Assembly (NCBI GenBank): GCA_964543125.1
Contig: CAZIWX010000022.1
Coordinates: forward strand, 1 to 29,789
DNA: 29,789 bases
Origin: CAZIWX01 sp964543125
GTDB taxonomy: Bacteria > Fidelibacterota > UBA8477
Direction: 5' to 3'
Every line of letters begins with the position of its first letter. The first letter of the stretch is position 1. Below, piece by piece: positions 1 through 7,927 of this stretch. Position numbers and translations under genes: made by a program. Under the pieces are notes generated by a model, which saw nothing but the letters and a program-made list of their open reading frames with translations, ran no database searches and had not been told where the DNA came from.

Positions 1-96
1 TCTCGCTGGAATGAGAAAGGCGGAACAGATACCATCAAAGCGGATGGTCACCTATACGCTGTTAGAATCAACGGGACCGGCGATACGGTCACCTAA
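1..96 (+). CDS. C-terminal end of a secreted or surface protein (FlgD-like Ig tail), partial
   Basis: Frame 1 is open from the window edge to a TAA at 94-96, giving 31 residues. The order Trp-Asn-Glu near the start, then a Gly-rich turn and an ending of the type 'GHLYAVRI' resembles the last beta strands of FlgD-like Ig domains (W-G-x-N followed by G-x-Y-x-Y/A-x-L/R), which often close large secreted proteins in FCB bacteria. Only the tail is visible, so the main function of the protein cannot be told. It is on the same strand as the AbiE pair but more than 250 bases upstream. The family resemblance is weak because the fragment is so short; that it is coding at all is likely but not certain. 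Confidence 0.45.
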   Translation, partial: SRWNEKGGTDTIKADGHLYAVRINGTGDTVT

Positions 97-254
97 GCAT
101 GACCGTTGGAAGCTTGTCCTGAACGCCGGCATTGAGATAGAGTATTGATCCCCCTGGTAACTTGATGCTCGGATTGAGCAGGATTTGATACTTTCCAGAA
201 TGCTGGTAGGAATTTTACATGAGGACTGACCCTGGATCGATTTCCACCATACGC

Positions 255-319
255 AATAGTTTAATTTACTACAAATGGATGTACATATAGTATAGATATA
301 CTGTAAATCATAAACTATT
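255..319. promoter_or_regulatory. Nested inverted repeats upstream of abiEi (candidate operator)
   Basis: AATAGTTTA (255-263) is repeated exactly as its reverse complement TAAACTATT (311-319). Between them a smaller palindrome, AGTATA-GA-TATACT (289-302), is extended by two more matching bases on each side after one mismatch. The region is AT-rich and directly precedes the AbiEi start. AbiEi antitoxins are known to repress their own promoter by binding inverted repeats, so an operator role is a reasonable inference. No clear -35/-10 pair was recognised. Confidence 0.4.
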
Positions 320-358
320 CTACTTGGGATGGTTTATAACAGTGAATATATTTGTGCC

Positions 359-1129
359 ATGAGTATAAGAACACCAACAAAAATAAACAGGCTTATATCA
401 GCCTGGCCTAAAGGCCAAATATATACCCAAAAACATTTACACCACCTGGGGTACAATTCCACCTTGGTACATCGATACATAAGATCTGGCTGGATAGAGA
501 TCGTTGGAGTGGGTGCTTACAAAAAGGTTAATGATAATGCCTCTTGGGAGGCAGGACTCTCTGCTATACAAGACCAATTAAGTAAGAAAATCCATGCCGG
601 CGGGAAGACTGGCTTGGCATTATTGGGCTTTTCGCATTACGGTGTCGTGAATGAATCAGAAGTTTTCCTATACACAACGGAAAACGAGACGCTGCCGGCC
701 TGGTTTAAAAATTATCCTTGGTCAGTGAAAATACATTTTACTCGCAGCACTTTTCAACATAGCCTCGACCCCAATAGTTATGTTGAGGTTCAACAGGGTG
801 AATTTCACATCCGGGTATCATCACCGGAACGTGCGGTATTGGAGCTACTCTACCATATTCCAGGTAAGCAGGGCTTTGATGAAGCATTCAAGCTAATGGA
901 GCTGCTGCAAGGAATAAGGCCTACTCTGATGCAGACACTGCTAGAGGGTAGTCATTCCGTGAAAGTGAATCGATTATTCTTTTTTATGGCGGAAAAGATA
1001 AATCAGCCCTGGGTGCGCAGATTGAACCCGGATAGGGTTTTGCTGGGCAGTGGTAAACGAGTTGTTGTTAAAAATGGCCGGTTAAATAAGAGATATGAGA
1101 TTACAGTTCCTGTAGAGTATGCTGATTGA
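359..1129 (+). CDS. abiEi: Type IV toxin-antitoxin system antitoxin, AbiEi family
   Basis: The product (256 residues from this start) has the two-part AbiEi layout. The first ~55 residues form a winged-helix DNA-binding domain with the signature of a WPKG turn, a 'HLGY' helix and 'SGWIEIVGVGAYKK'. A longer C-terminal domain contains 'VSSPERAVLELLY', typical of AbiEi. Members neutralise the AbiEii nucleotidyltransferase and repress their own operon. ATG 359 was chosen because MSIRTPTKINRL aligns with the usual N terminus; an upstream in-frame ATG at 329 would add ten residues, and neither start has a clear ribosome binding site. The stop overlaps the next gene by four bases. The family call is firm; the start is uncertain. 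Confidence 0.85.
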   Translation: MSIRTPTKINRLISAWPKGQIYTQKHLHHLGYNSTLVHRYIRSGWIEIVGVGAYKKVNDNASWEAGLSAIQDQLSKKIHAGGKTGLALLGFSHYGVVNESEVFLYTTENETLPAWFKNYPWSVKIHFTRSTFQHSLDPNSYVEVQQGEFHIRVSSPERAVLELLYHIPGKQGFDEAFKLMELLQGIRPTLMQTLLEGSHSVKVNRLFFFMAEKINQPWVRRLNPDRVLLGSGKRVVVKNGRLNKRYEITVPVEYAD

Positions 1130-2043
1130 AAAATTCACTCTTTTATAAGCAGGCGGAGCTCCTGGTCCGTGTTCTTCCATATATTGCCAAGGAAAGTGAC
1201 TTGGCTTTAAAAGGTGGAACCGCTATTAACTTTTTCCTGAGGGGTTTGCCACGTTTATCGGTAGATATTGATCTTTGTTATATACCGGTAAAAGACCGCG
1301 TTGATACTTTTCAGGAGATCAGTGCATCGATTGAAAGAATAATGGCATCATTTACCGCACACTATCCTCAAAGTCAAATCACACCCAGAGTAAACTCCCG
1401 GGAGAATGTTCAATACGGATTCTTTGTTCAATTGGACAATGTCACAATTAAAGTTGAGACAAACTATGTGTTTCGGGGCAGCGTCTTTCCCCCAGAAATA
1501 AGTGAGCTTTCGGAAGAGTGTCAGACTCATTTCCATTCCACGGTGAAAATGCAAACACTCTCCAAAGCAGATCTCTATGGCGGGAAGATATGTGCGGCGC
1601 TTGACAGACAACACCCCCGAGATTTGTTTGATATAATGTATCTCCTGGAAAATGAGGGGTTAACCGAGGACGTTAGGAGCGCTTTTATCGTATATTTGAT
1701 ATCTCATCCCCGGCCCATGATTGAATTGCTCAACCCAAACCTGAAAGATATTCAGGCGGAATATGAGACCGAATTTAAGGGGATGACCAGTAATTCGGTT
1801 GGATTTGAAACGCTGAAAGAGGTGCGTAAGACTTTAATTGATTGGGTAAAACTTTCCCTGACAGAAAATGAAAAAGAATTCTTAGTGTCATTTAAAAGGA
1901 ATCAACCCAACTGGGCACTTTTACCTTTCACTCATTTAGATTCTTTACCTTCAGTGAAATGGAAGCTACAAAACATTGCATTGATGCCCCCGAAAAAACA
2001 GGCCTTGGCTTTGAAAAAACTAGGGGATTGGTTAAATTCATAA
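1126..2043 (+). CDS. abiEii: Type IV toxin, AbiEii family nucleotidyltransferase
   Basis: This 305-residue protein carries the DNA polymerase beta-like nucleotidyltransferase signature of AbiEii: KGGT at 29-32 followed by SVDIDL at 45-50, whose Asp47 and Asp49 should bind metal. It also has the family's second conserved block, Lys154 then R-x-x-PRDLFD at 161-169. AbiEii toxins act on tRNA or nucleotides, arrest growth reversibly and can abort phage infection. Translation starts at TTG 1126, overlapping the antitoxin stop by four bases, so the pair is translationally coupled with the antitoxin first, as usual for AbiE. All motif residues are present and no frameshift is seen, so the toxin appears functional. 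Confidence 0.87.
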   Translation: MKNSLFYKQAELLVRVLPYIAKESDLALKGGTAINFFLRGLPRLSVDIDLCYIPVKDRVDTFQEISASIERIMASFTAHYPQSQITPRVNSRENVQYGFFVQLDNVTIKVETNYVFRGSVFPPEISELSEECQTHFHSTVKMQTLSKADLYGGKICAALDRQHPRDLFDIMYLLENEGLTEDVRSAFIVYLISHPRPMIELLNPNLKDIQAEYETEFKGMTSNSVGFETLKEVRKTLIDWVKLSLTENEKEFLVSFKRNQPNWALLPFTHLDSLPSVKWKLQNIALMPPKKQALALKKLGDWLNS

Positions 2044-2290
2044 ACGAGGCTATCTCTACTCAACAAACCACCGTTTCCGAGACTGAATTTGTGATCTGGC
2101 GAATTCCCATATAAATCAAATGAACAGAGCCTTTAAACCCGTCTTATAATCAAAGTATCATTATAAACCGCTCTCAACCTATTTGAGACTGGTCATTCAA
2201 CGCCTGAGCTTTTACCCGAGTGGTGATCGGGGCCAAGATTATCAAGCATATAAAGAAGCTGCCCGGCGAGGGAGTGTTTCCGGGCAATGA

Positions 2291-2323
2291 AAAACCCTCT
2301 AAGTCATTGAATACCAGGAGGTT
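2291..2323 (-). terminator. Degenerate copy of the tRNA-Phe terminator
   Basis: On the minus strand AACCTC (2323-2318) can pair with GAGGGTT (2299-2293), with one bulged base, followed by a T run. By eye the sequence resembles the intact terminator exactly 1,000 bases to the right (3290-3321), with substitutions and small shifts, but the stem is shorter. It belongs to the same duplicated unit as the tRNA fragment next to it. Confidence 0.45.
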
Positions 2324-2328
2324 TAATA

Positions 2329-2382
2329 TGGTGGCCAGGGACAAAATTGAACGGCCGGCACGCGGATTTTCAGTCCGCTGCT
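2329..2382 (-). pseudogene. Truncated tRNA-Phe copy (3' 54 nt)
   Basis: These 54 bases match the 3' part of the intact tRNA-Phe (3329-3382) with three differences. They cover the encoded CCA end, the 3' acceptor strand, T arm, variable loop and the whole anticodon arm. Homology stops just past the anticodon stem; the D arm and 5' acceptor strand are missing. Two of the substitutions weaken T-arm pairing, so it cannot be a working tRNA. Such 3' fragments are the usual mark left at the far end of an element that integrated into a tRNA gene; a decayed tandem tRNA duplication is the alternative, favoured by the similarity continuing into the terminator. Confidence 0.8.
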
Positions 2383-2521
2383 TCGTCCTATATATCAACG
2401 AGTTGCAGGGACAAGTCACGAATAAGCCACTACTTTTGAAAATCACCAAAAAATGTTGATTATTGGCATGCAAGGACCCCTGCGGGAAGGCTATCTGGCT
2501 TGTTGATCCTCAAACAATATG

Positions 2522-2812
2522 CTAGTGTTGAGGGACAAAATGAAGTTGGAGTTTATAACCAACAGCCTTTGCGTATTCTTCAATAGTCGAAAGTGTGGGT
2601 GATGTTTTTGAATTTACATTTTCAAGCCTTGAGATATTGCTCTTTTTGGTATGTAGCATCTCTGCCAGTTCTTCTTGAGTAAGGCCGGCGTTTTTTCGGA
2701 TTTCAATAAGCTGTTTCCGTAAAGCATAGGCCGGTGTAAGATCCATATATTCTTTTTCAACTTCAGGATTAGCTAAAGCTTTCTTTTTAAAATCTTTCAA
2801 TGATGGTCTCAT
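2522..2812 (-). CDS. XRE-family HTH antitoxin (HigA-like)
   Basis: A 96-residue protein with a central Cro/C1-type helix-turn-helix: 'IRKNAGLTQEELAEML' then 'KSNISRLEN', and 'PTLSTIEEYAKAVGYKLQL' after it. This is the standard form of antitoxins paired with RelE/HigB-type toxins (Gp49-like, DUF891). It would bind its toxin and repress the operon. ATG 2812-2810 overlaps the TGA of the preceding toxin frame by four bases, the usual toxin-first order. A 30-bp palindrome lies just upstream of the pair. The antitoxin frame is intact while its toxin is broken, so it now stands as an orphan regulator. The family call is firm; the exact partner name (HigA) is by arrangement. Confidence 0.85.
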   Translation of the reverse strand: MRPSLKDFKKKALANPEVEKEYMDLTPAYALRKQLIEIRKNAGLTQEELAEMLHTKKSNISRLENVNSKTSPTLSTIEEYAKAVGYKLQLHFVPQH

Positions 2813-3131
2813 GATTTTACCTCTTTTAATCTCTTGCGGGCTACCTTCAATTCTTTTGCTGGTGTCTTTTGGGATTTTTTTAAAAAGAATATAGAATGAT
2901 TACTTCTTTACCCTTGACCATGCAGAAGAATGATCTCCCCATTCCTTCCTTACCTTTTGCTCTAATCTCAAAAAGCCCTTGTCCCATTGCTTAGGTATAA
3001 GGTACTCCGATTGCAGGACCAAATTCTTCAATCATCTCAGCAATGTGTATGAAATTGGCCAATATTCCTGCTGGGAATGACAAGGTTTCTAATTCTACTT
3101 TCTGATTAAAAAATGTTATCTGCCATTCCAT
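2809..3131 (-). pseudogene. HigB/RelE-type (Gp49-like, DUF891) toxin, disrupted
   Basis: Reading from ATG 3131, the first 46 codons encode a HigB-like N terminus (starting MEWQITFF, with 'IEEFGP' and 'GVPYT'). A TAA at 2993-2991 sits where a Lys codon is expected. The same frame continues with 'AMGQGLFEIRAKGKEG' and 'GKEVIILYSF', typical of the family. Then the frame is off by one base in a T/A homopolymer near 2875-2886; after that shift 'KKSQKTPAKEL' follows and the frame ends in a TGA overlapping the antitoxin start. The total of 323 bases is one short of a multiple of three. So there is one nonsense change and one apparent single-base deletion in an otherwise recognisable toxin. Sequencing error could explain the homopolymer change but less easily the stop. 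Confidence 0.8.
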
Positions 3132-3133
3132 AT

Positions 3134-3163
3134 GCCCAGGTTATCATATATGATAACTTGGGC
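3134..3163. promoter_or_regulatory. 30-bp near-perfect palindrome upstream of the higBA-like pair
   Basis: The core TTATCATATATGATAA (3141-3156) is a perfect 16-bp palindrome. It is flanked by GCCCAGG on the left and CTTGGGC on the right, which pair except for one G-T position. It starts three bases upstream of the toxin ATG on the minus strand. HigA/XRE antitoxins bind palindromes in their own promoter, so this is the likely autoregulatory operator; the core could also contain a -10 element. Confidence 0.6.
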
Positions 3164-3289
3164 AAGAGGAAAATGCTTTTCCAGAACTGGTCAATTAATG
3201 GTAAAAGTTGCTAAAAAAGTGCTATTGATGTCCTGATTTGTCCACGATTGTCCATTATTGGATAGAAAATCCGTAAATTACCTAAAACC

Positions 3290-3321
3290 AAAAACCCTTG
3301 TAAGTCTATGAAATACAAGGG
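3290..3321 (-). terminator. Rho-independent terminator of tRNA-Phe
   Basis: On the minus strand CCCTTGTA (3321-3314) pairs perfectly with TACAAGGG (3302-3295) around an 11-base loop, followed at once by five T. It begins seven bases after the CCA end of tRNA-Phe. Confidence 0.8.
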
Positions 3322-3328
3322 AATTAAG

Positions 3329-3786
<458 letters not shown>

Positions 3787-3998
3787 CCGCTATGTAAAAA
3801 AAGCGGGCAAAAGTACTTTTGAGTCCATGGAAATGCAAGCGGGTTTATCCATTCCGCCTCCTGTCGAGCCGGGGTTAAAATGATAAGAAAAATGAGTATA
3901 AATAATTTCGGTTATTTTTAAATTACCCCATTAAAAACGGTAACCCGGCCTGGATAATGGTTCAGGCCAAAATGATTTAGCCTCTCGGATCAAATAAG

Positions 3999-5591
3999 AT
4001 AAAAACGCGGCCGCCACATCACCTTCGTACTACCCTGCTGGTTTGCTTCAGCCTGGTGCTGTCTGGGTGCGGTACGAACACCCAAACACACACAAATCCG
4101 GTTCCCCGGAGGGGTGGCGCCTTGAAAATGAGCATCTATCCCCTGGTGACACTGGATCCGGTGAGTGATCTGTCGGTTTATGAAAGTTTCGTGGTCAATC
4201 AACTGTACGAAGGCTTACTGGAGCTGGACGAAGGCTTGAATCCCCTGCCCGCTCTGGCGGATTTTTGGACCATCGATAGCGGTTATACCCACATCCGGTT
4301 GCACCTGCGGCAAAACGTCATTTTTCAAAACGGGACTCCGTTGACCACGGCAATTGTTCGGAATAGTTTGTTACGTCTGATTCACCTCGATAATATCCAC
4401 CCTACCGCGGTTCATCATTTTATCACTGAAATCAAGGGTGTCGCCGACTGGCTGAACGGCGTCAGTGATTCAGTGGCGGGAATTCGGGTGTTGGACAACT
4501 CACGGCTGGAGATTGAGCTCCGTTCCGGTACACCGGATTTCCTGTACTTTTTTTCGTCGGATCAGGCCAAGATCGTTATACCGGCGGACTCATCCGGTAA
4601 CCGGCAATTGTTTGGAGCCGGCCCTTTTGAGCTGGGCGCCGTGACCGATAGCGTCACCGTTCTCCAGCCGTTTCCAGGTTACTATCGCGGCCGGGCTTAT
4701 TTGGATAGCATCCTCCTGTATACCGATAATAACGCAACGGAAGAATCTGATTTTAACAGGCTGTTGCACCACCGGCTTAACCTGATCGAATGTCCCCTGT
4801 GGGGCCTGGACAGCCTGGCGGAATATCCATGGATCAAAACCCAAAAACGCCGGGGATTGGAAATTGATTTTATCGGAATCCGCACCGACCGGGGTCCGCT
4901 TAGAAACCGCGAATTCCGTCAACTTCTGTTTCAGGCAGTGGACTGGAATAAATTACAAATGTCCGCCCTACCCTATTTTAAACGCGCCGTGGGCGTGATT
5001 CCGCCCGGTTTGCCGGGATATCGTGAAAATCTCATGCATCCCCTGCTGGACCCTAAGCGTCACATCGATCCCAAATCCGCCCTTCCTAAAAATTTTAGAG
5101 ATTCCCTCATCTATGGCACGACCGATACGGTTTATGCCGGAAGTGACGATGATAAAGTCATTACCGGCTGGCGGAAGTTGGGCGTTCCATTGAAATGGCC
5201 GCCCTATACCTGGACTGCTTTTAATACAGCGCTCAACACCGGAGCTTTGGATTTCTTTGTCATGGGCTGGGTGGTTGAAGTTCCCAGCACGCCGCGCTAT
5301 TTATACAATCTCTTTCATTCCCACGGCGTCGCCAATTATTTTGCCTATAATAATCCCACGGTTGACAACCTCATCGAAAAAGCCCTCTATTCCACCGATC
5401 AGGCTCGGCAAATTCTCTGGTGCCAGGCAGCCGAAGACATCATTTTAGAAGATGCACCCATTTTACCATCCGATTATGTTTTCACTGCCTTTGCTTATGA
5501 TACCAACTTACGAGGGGTTAAACTGAGTGCTCTTGGATTCTCAACCCTGCGGTGTGAAAATTTGTGGTTTACCTCCGGGGCGGCCAAATGA
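3999..5591 (+). CDS. Extracellular solute-binding lipoprotein, family 5 (OppA/DppA-like)
   Basis: The mature part matches family 5 binding proteins. 'VVNQLYEGLLELDEG' and 'PLPALADFW' near the N terminus form the first conserved block, 'LRQNVIFQNGTPLT' the second, and 'RQLLFQAVDW' lies mid-protein. Total length is about 510-530 residues, normal for the family. A lipobox LSGC lies at the start, preceded in frame by a hydrophobic stretch (TTLLVCFSLVL) and positive residues. That signal peptide has no in-frame ATG, GTG or TTG before it: the only normal start is GTG 4056, which would remove it. The ATA at 3999 was chosen as the best-placed rare start; an in-frame ATG at 3972 is closed by TAG two codons later. 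No transporter genes are adjacent. The stop overlaps the hybrid kinase start (ATGA), suggesting that this protein serves as the kinase's ligand sensor. Confidence 0.8.
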   Translation: MKTRPPHHLRTTLLVCFSLVLSGCGTNTQTHTNPVPRRGGALKMSIYPLVTLDPVSDLSVYESFVVNQLYEGLLELDEGLNPLPALADFWTIDSGYTHIRLHLRQNVIFQNGTPLTTAIVRNSLLRLIHLDNIHPTAVHHFITEIKGVADWLNGVSDSVAGIRVLDNSRLEIELRSGTPDFLYFFSSDQAKIVIPADSSGNRQLFGAGPFELGAVTDSVTVLQPFPGYYRGRAYLDSILLYTDNNATEESDFNRLLHHRLNLIECPLWGLDSLAEYPWIKTQKRRGLEIDFIGIRTDRGPLRNREFRQLLFQAVDWNKLQMSALPYFKRAVGVIPPGLPGYRENLMHPLLDPKRHIDPKSALPKNFRDSLIYGTTDTVYAGSDDDKVITGWRKLGVPLKWPPYTWTAFNTALNTGALDFFVMGWVVEVPSTPRYLYNLFHSHGVANYFAYNNPTVDNLIEKALYSTDQARQILWCQAAEDIILEDAPILPSDYVFTAFAYDTNLRGVKLSALGFSTLRCENLWFTSGAAK

Positions 5592-7912
5592 GTAGGGCAA
5601 CCCGCCCTCTCTGGCTCCGGTTTGCGATTCGCCTCAGCGGGGCTTTGATCATCATGGTGCTGGTCATGGTCGTTCTGTTCGTGTCATTTTATCGATACTC
5701 TCACATTCGCGAAGCCAAAGAGTATATCCAAACTTTCAGCCAAACATTATCCAAGCAGGTCCAACCCGCCCTGCTAACCTATAATCAGAGTCAAATGGAA
5801 GGGATGACGGAATTTCTCGATCTTCAGCAACACATCATTTTACTGGCTATTTATGATGCCGAAGGGGAACGAATTGTCTCCAAAGTGACCCTCGAATTAG
5901 CTGATTCAAGCCAAACGGCTTTTATTCCAAGACAACAAGCAAGCCTCCCCGTGATCGGCCATTTTCAGCAAACGACGCTAAAAGCCGGGAGGGGACCCAT
6001 TCCGGCGTTAATCTATCAGTCTCCGATCCATATTGGTGATGACCCGGTCATCTGGGGCAGTCTGGTGGTGGGCTATTCGCTTCAATCGGATCTTCCGAGT
6101 GTTGGACAGTTTTTGCAATTATTCGGTCTTCTGGCGCTGTTCGGGATTGGCATCGGCTTTTTCGTGGTGCGGTTCTTTCGCACCTGGATCACCTCACCCA
6201 TTGACCGGCTGCAAAACGCCACGCGTCAGATCTCGAAGGGGAATTACCTGCTGGATATTCCCGTCCGGGGCGCTCATGAGCTGGCCGATCTGGCTCGTTC
6301 GTTTAATCTTATGTCGGCTGAAATCAGCTCATCTCACGAACAACTGCAAAAGCAGGCTGATCTCCTCGAAGAAACCGTTGAATTACGGACCGCTGAATTA
6401 GCCGAATCCAAGGTTTTCAATGAACGGCTGGTGGCCGGTTTGCCCGATACCGTGGCAATTCATCAGGATGGCGTCCTCAAATTTGTGAATGCGGCCGGTA
6501 TCAAACTTTTGGGATACAATTCGGCCGATGAAATAATCGGCCGGCCGGCTCTGGATTTTGTGCATCTCCGGTTTCATGAAACCATCCGTGAACGGGTACG
6601 GCGCGTTCGGGAAGAAGGCCTTCGCGTACCGTTAACCGACGAGGTGTTTGTCCGGAAAGACGGCACTGAAATCATTGTGGAAGTTGCGGCGGCGCCCATC
6701 CAGTTTGAAGGGAAGCCGGCCGTCGTCGTATCGCTGCGGGACATCACCGAAATTCGAAAACTCCAACAGCAGGCAGCGCGGGCCGAGCGACTGGAAACAG
6801 TCGGGAATATCGCCGCCCAGGTTGCCCACGACTTCAACAACCTGCTTACTCCCATTGTGGCTTTTCCGGATATGATCCGGGCCCATCTGGAAAATGACCA
6901 TCCGGCGATCCGGTATATCGAAGATATCAAGCGTCACGGGGAACGCATCGCCGAGATCAATCAACAATTATTGACCCTGGGCCGGCGAGGACATTACAAT
7001 CTGGAACCGCTGGACTTGAATCTGGTCATTCATGAAGTGACGCGTTTTTTGTCGATACCCAAACAGATCAAACTCGAACTGGACCTGGCCGAAAATCTTT
7101 TCCAAATCTCCGGCGGCGAGAGTCAGTTAGCCCGGGTATTCAGCAACCTGATCCTGAACGGCATCGACTCCATCCAAACCAGGGGCTGGATTAAAATTAC
7201 CACCTGCAACGTGTATTTGGATGAACCCTTGATCGGATATGAACGAATTGATCGCGGTGAATATGCGGTAGTGTCCGTACAAGATAATGGACCGGGGATA
7301 TCGGAAGCAAACCTCTCCCGGATTTTCGATCCTTTTTTTACTACTAAAACCGCCGGCAAAGTCAACGGGTCCGGGCTGGGACTTTCAGTGGTGCAAAATG
7401 TCATTCGTGATCACCAGGGCTATCTGGACATCCGGACGGGCCGGACCGGCACGACCTTCATGCTTTACTTTCCGGCTACGCGGCATGCGGAGCTGTCCCA
7501 GTTTCAAAAGGATACGGATTTCAAAGGTCACGAACGGCTCCTGGTGGTGGATGATGATGTCCTGCAATTCAATGTTTTAGACGAATTACTCAGCACCATG
7601 GGATATCACCTATTCTATGCCGAGAGTCCCGAAAAAGCCATTGCCATGTGCAAACGACACAGCTATGACCTGGTCATCTTGGATATGGTGTTGGATTCGG
7701 AACTGGATGGCGTGGATGTCTTTTTTCAAATCCGTAAATTCAAGCCCACTATAAAAGCCATCATCATTTCCGGCTTTGCCGAAAGTCATCGGATGAAAAC
7801 CGGCCTGGAGGGCGGTATTGGCGCTTTTGTCCGCAAACCGCTGACGCTGGATAAAATATCCGCCGCCGTCAGAACTGAACTGGATCGTGTCGAATCCAGC
7901 GGTGAGCTTTAG
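5588..7912 (+). CDS. Hybrid sensor histidine kinase (HAMP-PAS-HisKA-HATPase-receiver)
   Basis: A 774-residue inner-membrane kinase. TM1 is at ~13-34, then a periplasmic domain of about 135 residues, TM2 at ~173-196, HAMP at ~197-250, a short coiled coil, and a PAS domain at ~278-388. The kinase core has the phosphoacceptor His414 in AHDFNNLLTP, N-box Asn524, DNGPG at 566-570 and GSGLGL at 594-599. A C-terminal receiver domain has Asp655/656, phosphoacceptor Asp699, Ser728 and Lys750. All catalytic residues are present. ATG 5588 overlaps the stop of the binding lipoprotein by four bases and has a GGGGCGG stretch upstream; a GTG at 5564 would add eight residues. No DNA-binding response regulator is adjacent. 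The likely reading is that the lipoprotein delivers a ligand signal to the periplasmic domain, which is inference from coupling. Confidence 0.9.
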   Translation: MSRATRPLWLRFAIRLSGALIIMVLVMVVLFVSFYRYSHIREAKEYIQTFSQTLSKQVQPALLTYNQSQMEGMTEFLDLQQHIILLAIYDAEGERIVSKVTLELADSSQTAFIPRQQASLPVIGHFQQTTLKAGRGPIPALIYQSPIHIGDDPVIWGSLVVGYSLQSDLPSVGQFLQLFGLLALFGIGIGFFVVRFFRTWITSPIDRLQNATRQISKGNYLLDIPVRGAHELADLARSFNLMSAEISSSHEQLQKQADLLEETVELRTAELAESKVFNERLVAGLPDTVAIHQDGVLKFVNAAGIKLLGYNSADEIIGRPALDFVHLRFHETIRERVRRVREEGLRVPLTDEVFVRKDGTEIIVEVAAAPIQFEGKPAVVVSLRDITEIRKLQQQAARAERLETVGNIAAQVAHDFNNLLTPIVAFPDMIRAHLENDHPAIRYIEDIKRHGERIAEINQQLLTLGRRGHYNLEPLDLNLVIHEVTRFLSIPKQIKLELDLAENLFQISGGESQLARVFSNLILNGIDSIQTRGWIKITTCNVYLDEPLIGYERIDRGEYAVVSVQDNGPGISEANLSRIFDPFFTTKTAGKVNGSGLGLSVVQNVIRDHQGYLDIRTGRTGTTFMLYFPATRHAELSQFQKDTDFKGHERLLVVDDDVLQFNVLDELLSTMGYHLFYAESPEKAIAMCKRHSYDLVILDMVLDSELDGVDVFFQIRKFKPTIKAIIISGFAESHRMKTGLEGGIGAFVRKPLTLDKISAAVRTELDRVESSGEL

Positions 7913-7927
7913 ACACCGCATTCCCGT

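Larger units (their letters stand above)
2044..2521. other. Gene-free stretch between abiEii and the HigBA-like locus
   Basis: About 480 bases without a convincing gene. The right half holds a decayed copy of the tRNA-Phe 3' part and its terminator (listed separately). Short open frames on both strands run straight through the tRNA-derived part and show no family resemblance or ribosome binding site. Nothing was recognised in 2044-2290. Confidence 0.6.

Noticed and set aside
2174..2473. Open frames of 99 (minus) and 79 (plus) residues
   Set aside because: Both cross the decayed tRNA-Phe copy and its terminator, have no ribosome binding site and resemble nothing.
2809..3131. Programmed recoding (stop read-through plus frameshift) of the toxin
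   Set aside because: The site is not a canonical slippery heptamer, and two separate recoding events in a 107-codon gene are less likely than decay; other genes in the window use TAA as a normal stop.
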